A stretch of DNA of 64,000 nucleotides from Pseudomonas sp. MPC6 (GTDB lineage: Bacteria; Pseudomonadota; Gammaproteobacteria; Pseudomonadales; Pseudomonadaceae), in the NCBI RefSeq assembly GCF_006094435.1, contig NZ_CP034783.1, positions 1,949,001-2,013,000 of the forward strand. The letters are read 5' to 3'. Positions 8,321-15,752 of the stretch are shown piece after piece. Each line of letters starts with the position of its first letter. Position 1 is the stretch's first letter. The notes under the pieces were generated by a model. That model was not told the DNA's origin. It saw only the letters and a program-made list of their open reading frames with translations, and did no database searches. The translations under genes were made by a program, and so were the position numbers.

Positions 8321-8862
8321 GCGCTCATCCAAACCATTTCGCGCCGCTGGCGCGACTGCTGCACTGGCTGATGGCGCTGATGGTCATTGCCATGCTGTTC
8401 ATCGGCGCAGGCATGGCCGCCTCGGTATCCGAACGTCATGAGTGGCTGATCAATCTTCATAAACCTTTGGGCGTGGCCATTCTGTTGCTGGTGATCGTGC
8501 GCATCGTCGTGCGCTTTTCGACGCGACAGCCGCCACTGCCGGCGGACCTGCCAGGTTGGCAAGTGCTGGCGGCCAAGGCCTCGCACTTGTTGCTGTACGC
8601 CTTGATGCTGATCTTGCCGCTGCTGGGCTGGGCGATGATTTCGGCGGCGGGAGACCCGGTGATGCTCAGCAGCTCGGTGCAATTGCCGTCGATCGTGCCG
8701 GCCAATGCGCAGCTGTTTGCGTTCCTGCGCAAGGCGCACGGCTACCTGGCGTATCTGCTGTTCCTGACGGTGTTGTTGCACCTGGCCGCAGCTTTGTTCC
8801 ACGCCTGGGTACGTCGCGACGATGTGCTGGACAGCATGTTGCGCGGCAAAGACCGCACCTGA
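8317..8862 (+). CDS. Cytochrome b561-family membrane protein
   Basis: A 181-residue four-helix membrane protein. Histidines placed to bind two b-type haems are seen in LLHWLMALMV (H16), INLHKPLGVAIL (H48), FLRKAHGYLAY and LLHLAAALFHAW. Length and helix layout fit bacterial cytochrome b561 (YodB/CybB type), an inner-membrane electron carrier that oxidises quinol or, in some members, superoxide. The ATGA overlap with the catalase-like gene suggests a functional pair, with the cytochrome feeding electrons to the periplasmic peroxidase. That link is inferred from context only. REP sequences begin 17 bases after its stop. Confidence 0.92.
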   Translation: MSAHPNHFAPLARLLHWLMALMVIAMLFIGAGMAASVSERHEWLINLHKPLGVAILLLVIVRIVVRFSTRQPPLPADLPGWQVLAAKASHLLLYALMLILPLLGWAMISAAGDPVMLSSSVQLPSIVPANAQLFAFLRKAHGYLAYLLFLTVLLHLAAALFHAWVRRDDVLDSMLRGKDRT

Positions 8863-8879
8863 TCCCTCACCGCACCCCC

Positions 8880-9967
8880 TGTAGGAGCTGGCTTGCCAGC
8901 GAAGGCGGCCTCAAGCCATGCATCGCCCATGAAGACGCCTTCGCCGGCAAGCCGGCTCCTACAGGGTTCGGCGTTTTTCGCAAAAGGCCTGTACATCGGT
9001 GACAGGGTTTGGCGTTTACCACCATTCTTCTGTACACCGCTGATCATGTAGGAGCTGGCTTGCCAGCGAAGGCGGCCTCAAGCCCTGCATCGCCCATGAA
9101 GACGCCTTCGCCGGCAAGCCGGCTCCTACAGGGTTCGGCGTTTTTCGCAAAAGGCCTGTACATCGGTGACAGGGTTTGGCGTTTACCACCATTCTTCTGT
9201 ACACCGCTGATCATGTAGGAGCTGGCTTGCCAGCGAAGGCGGCCTCAAGCCCTGCATCGCCCATGAGGACGCCTTCGCCGGCAAGCCGGCTCCTACAGGG
9301 TTCGGCGTTTTTCGCAAAAGGCCTGTACATCGGTGACAGGGTTTGGCGTTTACCACCATTCTTCTGTACACCGCTGATCATGTAGGAGCTGGCTTGCCAG
9401 CGAAGGCGGCCTCAAGCCATGCATCGCCCATGAAGACGCCTTCGCCGGCAAGCCGGCTCCTACAGGGTTCGGCGTTTTTCGCAAAAGGCCTGTACATCGG
9501 TGACAGGGTTTGGCGTTTACCACCATTCTTCTGTACACCGCTGATCATGTAGGAGCTGGCTTGCCAGCGAAGGCGGCCTCAAGCCCTGCATCGCCCATGA
9601 AGACGCCTTCGCCGGCAAGCCGGCTCCTACAGGGTTCGGCGTTTTTCGCAAAAGGCCTGTACATCGGTGACAGGGTTTGGCGTTTACCACCATTCTTCTG
9701 TACACCGCTGATCATGTAGGAGCTGGCTTGCCAGCGAAGGCGGCCTCAAGCCCTGCATCGCCCATGAGGACGCCTTCGCCGGCAAGCCGGCTCCTACAGG
9801 GTTCGGCGTTTTTCGCAAAAGGCCTGTACATCGGTGACAGGGTTTGGCGTTTACCACCATTCTTCTGTACACCGCTGATCATGTAGGAGCTGGCTTGCCA
9901 GCGAAGGCGGCCTCAAGCCCTGCATCGCCCATGAGGACGCCTTCGCCGGCAAGCCGAGCTCTACAAC
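8880..9967. repeat. Tandem BIME array: 167-bp REP-doublet units
   Basis: REP doublets begin at 8880, 9047, 9214, 9381, 9548, 9715 and 9882, exactly 167 bases apart. Each has GTAGGAGCTGGCTTGCCAGC, a short spacer, the inverted form with GCCGGC, then an 80-base spacer containing CAAAAGGCCTGTACATCGG and TACCACCATTCTTCTGTACA. Units are near-identical; the main differences are CCATGCATC versus CCCTGCATC and ATGAAGAC versus ATGAGGAC. The last inverted REP is degenerate and overlaps the RAYT stop codon. Confidence 0.96.
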
Positions 9968-10419
9968 CATACGGCATCCCATAACGGGTAATCATGCACG
10001 CGCCTGACGAGCCCAGCTCGCAAGGGATTGGCGATAATATAACGGGCCGCCGTCAACAGATTTTCCTCACGGCGGAGCGCGCGATCATGGAAGCCTTTTT
10101 GCCAAAACCGGCCCGAGCGCCCCAAATAAGCATTGATCTCTCTCGCGCTGCGGGATTTAGTCGCAAGCATCAACTGCGCCAGCGTGCTGTTCTGCAGTTC
10201 GACCAGCCAGTGAAAGTGATCGGGCATCACTACCCAGGCCAGGGAATCGGCGTATCCCTCTGTTTGAACATGACGAAATTGATTCACCACCAAACGTCCC
10301 GCTCGCCAATCGCTGAAAACGGGTTCGCGCAAATGGGTGACGGCAGTAAGCAGATAGATTTGTCCGGACTGGGAGTAACGCCCGGTGCGCAGTTGATTTG
10401 CGTGGGAACGAGTGGGCAT
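9961..10419 (-). CDS. rayT: REP-associated tyrosine transposase (RAYT)
   Basis: A 152-residue IS200/IS605-like Y1 transposase domain protein. The metal-binding HUH-type motif is MPDHFHWLVE (residues about 65-74). A C-terminal helix, ARYIIANPLRAGLVRR (about 125-140), has the conserved YIxxNPxRAGLV pattern with the catalytic tyrosine. AGGAGG precedes the ATG at 10419. RAYTs nick and move or amplify REP sequences in their own genome. This one is embedded between REP doublets on both sides (array 8880-9967; doublets at 10598 and 10843), the classic arrangement. Its TAG stop lies within the GTAG of the last, decayed REP. Confidence 0.94.
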   Translation of the reverse strand: MPTRSHANQLRTGRYSQSGQIYLLTAVTHLREPVFSDWRAGRLVVNQFRHVQTEGYADSLAWVVMPDHFHWLVELQNSTLAQLMLATKSRSAREINAYLGRSGRFWQKGFHDRALRREENLLTAARYIIANPLRAGLVRRVHDYPLWDAVWL

Positions 10420-10597
10420 TCCTTTGCCCTCCTGTGTAGGTAGAAAAGAACAAGGCTAGCGCGCAGATAACTTAATTCCGAAAAGGTTTGGGTCTGGATG
10501 TATCAGCCTCAACACCTTCGCTCGCGTTATCGCAATCCATCTGTACGCAGTTGACGATATTTGGCGTTGACCACAATCCATCTGCACACGCTGATCA

Positions 10598-10681
10598 TGT
10601 AGGAGCTGGCTTGCCAGCGAAGGCGGCCTCAAGCCATGCACCGCCCATGGAGACGCCTTCGCCGGCAAGCCGGCTCCTACA
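10598..10681. repeat. REP doublet on the upstream side of the RAYT gene
   Basis: Same doublet class as the 8880-9967 array, preceded by the same TGATCATG junction. It is followed by about three short repeats of the spacer motif (CAATCCATCTG..CGCAGGTGACAGGGTTCGGCG) up to about 10790. Confidence 0.85.
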
Positions 10682-10842
10682 GGGTTCGGCGTTTTCGCAA
10701 TCCATCTGTACGCAGGTGACAGGGTTCGGCGTTATCGCAATCCATCTGTGCGCAGGTGACAGGGTTCGGCTTTTTTTCAATCCATCTGTACGCAGTTGAC
10801 GATATTTGGCGTTGACCACAATCCATTTGCACACGCTGATCA

Positions 10843-10926
10843 TGTAGGAGCTGGCTTGCCAGCGAAGGCGGCCTCAAGCCCTGCATCGCCCATGAAGACG
10901 CCTTCGCCGGCAAGCCGGCTCCTACA
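10843..10926. repeat. REP doublet overlapping the MFS gene 3' end
   Basis: Another unit of the same family with the TGATCATG junction. Its inverted REP runs up to the stop codon of the MFS gene at 10922. Confidence 0.85.
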
Positions 10927-12130
10927 GAGGGCGAGGTGAAGCCACCTCTCGCGGTTGGTCGTTGGTGGCCAATGTTCGCCACCAATAGATCAACGCCACG
11001 GCATTGATGCCTGCGCCCAGCAGGCACACGCCAAGCCACCCGCCCCAGGCGTACATCGCCGTCGAACCGATGGAGCCCAAGGCGCTGCCGATCGAATAAA
11101 ACACCATGTAGCCGGCAGTCAGTCGGCTCTGGGCTTCGGGGCGCACGCCGTAGATCATGCTCTGGCTGGTGACATGCACCGCCTGCAGCCCCAAATCCAG
11201 GGTAATCACCCCCAGCAGCAACGCCCACAACGAAGAGTGGGTGAGGGCGATCGGCAGCCACGAGAGCAGCATCAACAGCAGCGACAATCCACTGGTCCAT
11301 TGCCCCAGGCCACGATCGGCCAGATGCCCGGCACGGGCGGCGGCCAGCGCGCCGGCGGCGCCTGCCAGGCCGAACAAGCCGATTTGAGTGTGGGACAACG
11401 ACAGCGGCGGGGCGCTCAACGGCAGCACCATGGGCGTCCACAGCACCATGGCGCTGGCGAACGTCAACAGCGCCAGCACCACCCGTTGCCGCAGCACCGG
11501 TTCTTCCCTGAACAACGTAAACACCGATCCGATCAAAGCGCCGTAGGCACTGGCAGGTTGCGCCTGTTCATGCCGGGGCAGCACGCGAAACAGCAGCAGT
11601 GCCATCACCAGGGTCAGACCGGCCGACAACAGATAGACCGACCGCCAACCGGCCAGATCAGCCATACCGCCGGCCACCGTCCGGGCCAGCAGAATGCCGA
11701 CCACGATCCCGCTGGTGACCACGCCCACCACCCGTCCTCGCTGCGCCGGTATGGCCAGTGTGGCGGCGTAGGCCACCAGCACTTGCGTGACCACGGCCAG
11801 CAGTCCGGTCAGGGTCATTCCCAGCAACAGCCAGACACTGTTCGGCGCCCACGCGATCATCAGCAGCGCCAGCGCCGACAGCAAGGTTTGCGTGACGATC
11901 AAGCGCCGACGATTGAGCAGATCCCCCAGCGGCACCAGCAGCAACAGACCGAGGCCGTAACCGACCTGAGTCAGGGTAACGACGATGCCGACGGTGGCAG
12001 GCGCGATGGCAAACGCCTGGGCCATGGCATCCAGCAGCGGCTGTGCGTAGTAGACATTACCGACGGCCAGGCCGCAGGCGACGGCAAACAGCAGCACCAC
12101 GGTGCGGCTCAATGGCTGGTCATGTTTCAT
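10922..12130 (-). CDS. MFS transporter, drug-efflux-like
   Basis: A 402-residue major facilitator with about 12 predicted helices. The loop 2-3 motif is LVPLGDLLNRRRL (about 63-75), matching MFS motif A (GxLaDrxGrr), and a TSGIVVGILLARTVAGG segment in helix 5 resembles motif C of drug/H+ antiporters. It belongs to the group of sugar- or drug-efflux MFS proteins often found beside a regulator. The ATG at 12130 has GGAG seven bases upstream. It is divergent from an HxlR regulator, across a 94-base region with inverted repeats, so it is probably the regulated target. The substrate is unknown. The last 44 bases of coding sequence are duplicated at 12889-12932. Confidence 0.9.
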   Translation of the reverse strand: MKHDQPLSRTVVLLFAVACGLAVGNVYYAQPLLDAMAQAFAIAPATVGIVVTLTQVGYGLGLLLLVPLGDLLNRRRLIVTQTLLSALALLMIAWAPNSVWLLLGMTLTGLLAVVTQVLVAYAATLAIPAQRGRVVGVVTSGIVVGILLARTVAGGMADLAGWRSVYLLSAGLTLVMALLLFRVLPRHEQAQPASAYGALIGSVFTLFREEPVLRQRVVLALLTFASAMVLWTPMVLPLSAPPLSLSHTQIGLFGLAGAAGALAAARAGHLADRGLGQWTSGLSLLLMLLSWLPIALTHSSLWALLLGVITLDLGLQAVHVTSQSMIYGVRPEAQSRLTAGYMVFYSIGSALGSIGSTAMYAWGGWLGVCLLGAGINAVALIYWWRTLATNDQPREVASPRPL

Positions 12131-12147
12131 CACCGGTCTCCTTGGGT

Positions 12148-12189
12148 GGTTTCAAAGTGAAACCAGTTGTACGGTAAGGAAACCGGTTT
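12148..12189. promoter_or_regulatory. Candidate HxlR operator region
   Basis: Two palindromes lie between the divergent MFS and HxlR genes: GGTTTC-N5-GAAACC (12148-12164) and AAACCGGTTT (12180-12189). Their position fits control of both genes by the HxlR protein. Confidence 0.5.
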
Positions 12190-12224
12190 TATATTGCAAC
12201 TACATAATCTGGGTGACCGCGAAC

Positions 12225-12671
12225 ATGGCCAAACGTACAAGCATGGAAGGCGCCGAATGCCCGGTGGCCCGTTCCGTCGAGGCCATTGGCGATGGCTGGT
12301 CGCTGCTGATCGTGCGCGATGCCTTCGATGGCATTCGCCGGTTCGGTGAATTCCAGCGCAGTCTGGGGATGGCCAAGAACATATTGTCGGCGCGTTTGCG
12401 CGCGCTGGTGGCCAACGGGATTTTCGATCTGGTGCCGGCGTCGGACGGCAGCGCGTATCAGGAATACGTGCTGACAGAGAAGGGCAAGGGGTTGTTTGCG
12501 CTGATCATCGGATTGCGGCAATGGGGCGAGGCGTTTTTCTTCGAGGAGGGAGAGGCGCACTCGCGGCTGGTTGATCGGGAGAGCGGTCGGCCTTTGCAGA
12601 CGCTGGAACCGCGTGCCGAGGATGGGCGTTTGCTGGGGCCGGAGGATTGCGTACGCATAGCGGCCGAGTGA
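12225..12671 (+). CDS. HxlR-family transcriptional regulator
   Basis: A 148-residue winged-helix protein of the HxlR/MarR-like family. It has the cysteine near the N terminus (GAECPVARSVEAIGDGWSLLIVRDAF), the GIRRFGEFQRSLG.AKNILSARLRALV recognition region, and the wing (YQEYVLTEKGKGL). Several HxlR regulators sense electrophiles, oxidants or quinones through that cysteine, in line with a divergent efflux pump. I chose the ATG at 12225 because the frame upstream has no family resemblance and covers the divergent promoter. The most likely role is repression of the neighbouring MFS gene. Confidence 0.9.
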   Translation: MAKRTSMEGAECPVARSVEAIGDGWSLLIVRDAFDGIRRFGEFQRSLGMAKNILSARLRALVANGIFDLVPASDGSAYQEYVLTEKGKGLFALIIGLRQWGEAFFFEEGEAHSRLVDRESGRPLQTLEPRAEDGRLLGPEDCVRIAAE

Positions 12672-12702
12672 ACGTCAGAAAGATCGCAGCCGTATTCCAC
12701 CT

Positions 12703-12869
12703 GCGGGAGCGAGCAGGCTCGCTCCCACATTTTGATCAGCATTGCTCACATGTTTTGTGTCCGACACAAACCCCTGTAGGAGCTGGCTTGCCAGCGAAAG
12801 CGGTGGGTCAGGCAACATTTTTTTCATCTGGAAGGACGCCTTCGCTGGCAAGCCAGCTCCTACAGGGGC
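12703..12869. repeat. REP elements: a single GCGAGCAGGCTCGC hairpin and a doublet
   Basis: A single REP-like hairpin of the GGGAGCGAGC class lies at 12707-12730. A GTAGGAGCTGGCTTGCCAGC doublet follows at about 12775-12866, with a T-rich spacer. Confidence 0.8.
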
Positions 12870-12888
12870 AGCGTGCAGCCATTTCAAT

Positions 12889-12932
12889 CGGTTGGTCGTT
12901 GGTGGCCAGTGTTCGCCACCAATAGATCAGCG
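12889..12932 (-). pseudogene. Duplicated 3' fragment of the MFS transporter gene
   Basis: These 44 bases match 10952-10995 with only two differences. In the matching frame on the minus strand they encode ALIYWWRTLATNDQP, the C-terminal part of the MFS protein. Both copies lie beside the inner end of an inverted REP. The stop codon of the M14 peptidase lies inside this fragment. It is probably left over from a REP-associated rearrangement. Confidence 0.8.
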
Positions 12933-14078
12933 CAAGCTATCGACCATATCAGCCACCGTCGTCAGCACATCCTTGCCCAACTGCTTCGACCGTTTCCCCG
13001 ACCACCCCGTCAACGCATTCGGCGCATCATTGTTGTCCTTGAACGGCATTTCCAGCGTCAGCGACAAACAATCGAATTTCTCCCCGACGGCGTTGCAAGC
13101 CAAGGTCATATTGGCCTTGCCCGGCAGATCGCGGGTATAGCCATGCCTGGTCTGGAAATCCTTGGTCTGGTGCTTCAGATGGCTGCGGAACTGTTCTTCG
13201 AGTTTCTCGATCCGCGGCGTGTAACCCGGGTTGCCTTCGCAACCGGCGGTGAACACATAAGGAATCTCCTCATCGCCATGGATGTCGAGAAACAGGTCGA
13301 CCCCGTACTGCTCCATCTGCTGTTGCACGAACAGCACTTCCGGGCTCAGTTCCTGGCTCGCACTCTGCCACGCGCGGTTCAGGTCCTGGCCCATGGCGTT
13401 GGTGCGCAAGTGACCGTGGAAGGCGCCGTCCGGGTTCATGTTCGGCACCAGGTACAGGTCGGCGCTGGCCAGCAATTTTTGCAGCACAGGATCGTCATGC
13501 CGTTCGAGGCGTTCGATCACGCCTTCCATGAACCACTCGGCCATGTGTTCGCCAGGGTGTTGCTGGGCAATGATCCACACCTTGCGTCGGCCTTCGGCGC
13601 CCGTGCCTTTGCGCAGCAGCTGGATGTCCCGACCTTCGACGCTTTTACCGGTGGCCAGCAGCTCGGTGCCGGCCTTGGTCAGCGCCTGCTCGATCAGCCA
13701 GTCATGGCGACCGCGGCTATAGGGTTCGAAGTAGGCAAACCAGGCGTGGGTGGCGGTGGTTTCCAGGCTGAAACGCAGGCAATCGCCCTCGAAGATGGTC
13801 GGCACGCGGAACCAGTTGACGTGGTCATAGGACGCCACTGCCTGATAACCGTCCCAGGCCTTGTTGTACGAGGATTTGCTCGCATTGTTCAGGCGGAACC
13901 AGTGCTCCTGGCCGACATGCAGGCCGCTGGCCTTGAAGTGAAACCACTGGAAGTGCTGACTGCGGGTGTCCGGCCGGATGGCCAGCAACGCCTGGAGCGG
14001 GTTGCTGATATCGAGCACTTCAATGTTGCCGCTGTCGAAGTTGGCGCTGATGTCGAGCGAGGATTTGGCCACGGTCAT
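12927..14078 (-). CDS. M14-family zinc carboxypeptidase, cytosolic-carboxypeptidase-like
   Basis: A 383-residue protein with an N-terminal beta-sandwich domain (FDSGNIEVLDISNP and FQWFHFKASG, residues about 15-52) and a C-terminal M14 domain. This is the architecture of the CCP/AGBL branch of metallocarboxypeptidases. Zinc motif HPGE is in IIAQQHPGEHMAEWFMEG (about residue 174), an NPDGAFHGHLRTN segment carries the substrate-binding Arg/Asn, and the third ligand is in FLDIHGDEEIPY. The catalytic Glu is probably in LTLEMPFKD. No signal peptide is seen, so it is cytoplasmic. AGGA lies eight bases before the ATG. The natural substrate in bacteria is unknown. Confidence 0.92.
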   Translation of the reverse strand: MTVAKSSLDISANFDSGNIEVLDISNPLQALLAIRPDTRSQHFQWFHFKASGLHVGQEHWFRLNNASKSSYNKAWDGYQAVASYDHVNWFRVPTIFEGDCLRFSLETTATHAWFAYFEPYSRGRHDWLIEQALTKAGTELLATGKSVEGRDIQLLRKGTGAEGRRKVWIIAQQHPGEHMAEWFMEGVIERLERHDDPVLQKLLASADLYLVPNMNPDGAFHGHLRTNAMGQDLNRAWQSASQELSPEVLFVQQQMEQYGVDLFLDIHGDEEIPYVFTAGCEGNPGYTPRIEKLEEQFRSHLKHQTKDFQTRHGYTRDLPGKANMTLACNAVGEKFDCLSLTLEMPFKDNNDAPNALTGWSGKRSKQLGKDVLTTVADMVDSLR

Positions 14079-14356
14079 AGTCGATTCCTGAATATGATTT
14101 TTATGGCTGGTACTTTACACGCTGGGAAGGGAAAAACCGGGGGAAATTGCGGGCTGGAAAGGGGGGCGTCGTCCTTGACGCCGAGGCAGCTTAGAGGCTG
14201 TGCGATTGATTCTCAAGTGCTATTTTTGATTAGTTTGGGCCAATGATGCCGGGCTTCTCTTGCCAACGGATATTCTTTTGATATCATCCGCGCCATTCGG
14301 ATTTGTAACACCAAAAGACTTCATTAGCCTGAAGGTAAAAGCCAGAAAAACTGGCA

Positions 14357-14383
14357 AAAAAAGACCCGGCAAAAAGCCGGGTC
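14357..14383 (-). terminator. Intrinsic terminator of the PrrF-type sRNA
   Basis: Stem GACCCGGC/GCCGGGTC with a five-base loop, followed in the minus direction by seven T residues. Confidence 0.92.
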
Positions 14384-14468
14384 AAAAACCGTGATTAGCC
14401 TGATGAGGAGAGTGTCCAGTAGACCGACCTAAGGTCCCTTGGACAATCGACTGATCTCGCGACCAGCT
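14357..14468 (-). ncRNA. prrF: PrrF-type iron-responsive small RNA
   Basis: On the minus strand a roughly 112-base element starts with GCTGGTCGCGAGATCAG and contains CTCTCCTCATCAGGCTAATC, the PrrF core that pairs with target mRNAs. It ends in a terminator of eight G/C-rich pairs, GACCCGGC-TTTTT-GCCGGGTC, followed by a T run. Order, length and core match the PrrF1/PrrF2 RNAs of Pseudomonas, functional analogues of RyhB, which lower expression of iron-containing proteins during iron starvation. A Fur-box-like sequence lies directly upstream (14472-14490). The 5' end is estimated by analogy, to within a few bases. Only one copy is present here. Confidence 0.93.
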
Positions 14469-14471
14469 GCA

Positions 14472-14490
14472 TGCAATAATAATCATTCTC
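14472..14490 (-). promoter_or_regulatory. Fur box of the PrrF-type sRNA
   Basis: Minus-strand GAGAATGATTATTATTGCA resembles the 19-base Fur consensus (GATAATGATAATCATTATC) and lies just upstream of the predicted sRNA start. This predicts Fur-Fe repression and induction in low iron. Confidence 0.8.
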
Positions 14491-14562
14491 GTTTGCAAGT
14501 CAAATGATTTTATCTGCGCGATTGGAAAATTCTTTCCCGTCCTCCCCGAACACATCCTTTTT

Positions 14563-14910
14563 TCAGCCGTTCTGAGCACACTCCAGGGACCGGTCCACCA
14601 GCGCCCGGGCCATCTCGATCATGTGCACCGTCGAAAAAGCCAGATGCCGGTTGGCGCCCTGAAGGTTATTGCCCGACTCGTTGGCGGTGGCGGCTGCACA
14701 ACGCAGCAGGTCCGAGGCATGGACCAGTGCCTCTTCGCTGCTGATATTGCGCCTCACATCAAAGAAGCGTTCTTCGACCACTTCGTCTGAAACAGCAGGT
14801 TTCAAGTAATAGTCCAGCGCTCGCTGCGCGGCCGCAAAGCCTTCGGGCGAGGTGAGGGTGGTGTCGATCGACAGGTCTGGCAGGTCATTGCCGGGGATGG
14901 TCATGGTCAT
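14563..14910 (-). CDS. Small conserved Pseudomonas protein (DUF6124-like)
   Basis: A 115-residue protein without signal or membrane segments. It resembles the small, highly paralogous Pseudomonas family of about 110-130 residues (DUF6124/DUF3077-like), with RALDYYLKP near residue 32, ISSEEALVHASDLLRCAAATA in the middle, and a C-terminal helix AFSTVHMIEMARALVDRSLE. No function is established for this family. The ATG at 14910 is preferred over 14934 because GGAG lies six bases upstream. It is divergent from a CI-like repressor, and ACAANTTGT sites lie between them, so the repressor may control it. Confidence 0.75.
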   Translation of the reverse strand: MTMTIPGNDLPDLSIDTTLTSPEGFAAAQRALDYYLKPAVSDEVVEERFFDVRRNISSEEALVHASDLLRCAAATANESGNNLQGANRHLAFSTVHMIEMARALVDRSLECAQNG

Positions 14911-14954
14911 GGCTAGCTCCGTGATGGGGTTCATATCCGTGAAACAATCCTAGT

Positions 14955-14996
14955 ACAAATTGTATTTGTGACGAAAATTTAAATACTACAAGTTGT
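14955..14996. promoter_or_regulatory. Two candidate operators ACAANTTGT for the CI-like repressor
   Basis: ACAAATTGT (14955-14963) and ACAAGTTGT (14988-14996) are near-identical palindromes spaced 33 bases apart, about three helical turns. They lie between the divergent small-protein and repressor genes. Confidence 0.6.
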
Positions 14997-15034
14997 GTTT
15001 TGACGGCTGGAGGCACCCACGTATCGTGCCGCAC

Positions 15035-15682
15035 ATGGATAAATGGATTGAATTGGTCAAGGCCAAGATGAGTGAACTCAAAATCACTCAAGAGATACTC
15101 GCCGAGCGCGTCGGGATGTCCCAGGGGGGCATTGGCCATTGGCTGAACAAACGTCGCCAGCCGGGCATCGATGACATGAACCGGGTGCTGCAGGCGCTGG
15201 GCCTGGACTTTCTCGAGGTGGCGCTGGTGATCCGCGAGCCGGACGCCGCGAAGGCCGAGGGCCAGGACCTGGCGCAAAAGTACAACCCGTACTTCCGCTA
15301 CCCGGTCAGTGGCTGGCGCGCCGCCACAGAGGTGCGTGAAGACGGGCCGGCGGCCTACGGGCAGGCGCGTTTCGAACGGTCCGATTACTCGGCGCTGGGC
15401 GCGGCATTCTGGCTGGAGGTGACAGGCGATGCGATGACGGCACCGACGGGCCTCAGCATTGCCGAAGGCATGTTGATCCTGGTGGACCCGGCCGTGGAAG
15501 CGCTGCCGGGCAAACTGGTGATCGCCCAATGGCCCGACAGCGCCGAGGCCACGTTTCGCAAGCTGATCGAGGAGGGCGGGCAGCGTTACCTGGTGCCGCT
15601 CAATCCGACGTACCCCAAAGCCCTGTACAGCCCGGAGTGCCGAATCATCGGCGTGGTGGTCCAGGCGACAATCAGGTTCTAG
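15035..15682 (+). CDS. CI/PrtR-like repressor with a non-catalytic S24 domain
   Basis: A 215-residue protein with an N-terminal Cro/CI helix-turn-helix (ITQEILAERVGMSQGGIGHWLNKR, about 15-38) and a C-terminal LexA/CI-type S24 domain. The S24 signature reads VTGDAMTAPTG..IAEGMLILVDP. The catalytic serine of the usual G(D/N)SMTAP is alanine here, and the catalytic lysine of TFKKL is arginine (EATFRKL). The presumed cleavage region reads PVSG rather than AG. Self-cleavage therefore looks impossible, and the domain is likely kept for dimerisation. The start is uncertain: the ATG at 15035 gives MDKWIELV, and a GTG at 15026 is closer to the GGAGG at 15009. Confidence 0.85.
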   Translation: MDKWIELVKAKMSELKITQEILAERVGMSQGGIGHWLNKRRQPGIDDMNRVLQALGLDFLEVALVIREPDAAKAEGQDLAQKYNPYFRYPVSGWRAATEVREDGPAAYGQARFERSDYSALGAAFWLEVTGDAMTAPTGLSIAEGMLILVDPAVEALPGKLVIAQWPDSAEATFRKLIEEGGQRYLVPLNPTYPKALYSPECRIIGVVVQATIRF

Positions 15683-15683
15683 C

Positions 15684-15716
15684 CGGATCGGTCCGCGCCA
15701 GGCGCGGGACCGATCT
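15684..15716. terminator. Likely bidirectional terminator between the repressor and liuD
   Basis: Near-perfect stem GATCGGTCC.GCGCC / GGCGC.GGGACCGATC between the convergent repressor and liuD genes. Confidence 0.6.
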
Positions 15717-15752
15717 TCAGCTCACGCTTCTTCCTTCAGCTCACGCTTCTTC
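15715..15752. repeat. 19-base perfect tandem duplication at the liuD stop codon
   Basis: CTTCAGCTCACGCTTCTTC occurs twice head to tail (15715-15733 and 15734-15752). The liuD stop (TCA at 15741-15743) lies in the second copy; the protein end is unaffected. Confidence 0.9.

Noticed and set aside
8880..9967. Regular repeats that might look like a CRISPR array
   Set aside because: Units are 167 bases with near-identical spacers and internal inverted REP pairs, and a RAYT gene is adjacent. No cas genes, and spacers are not unique.
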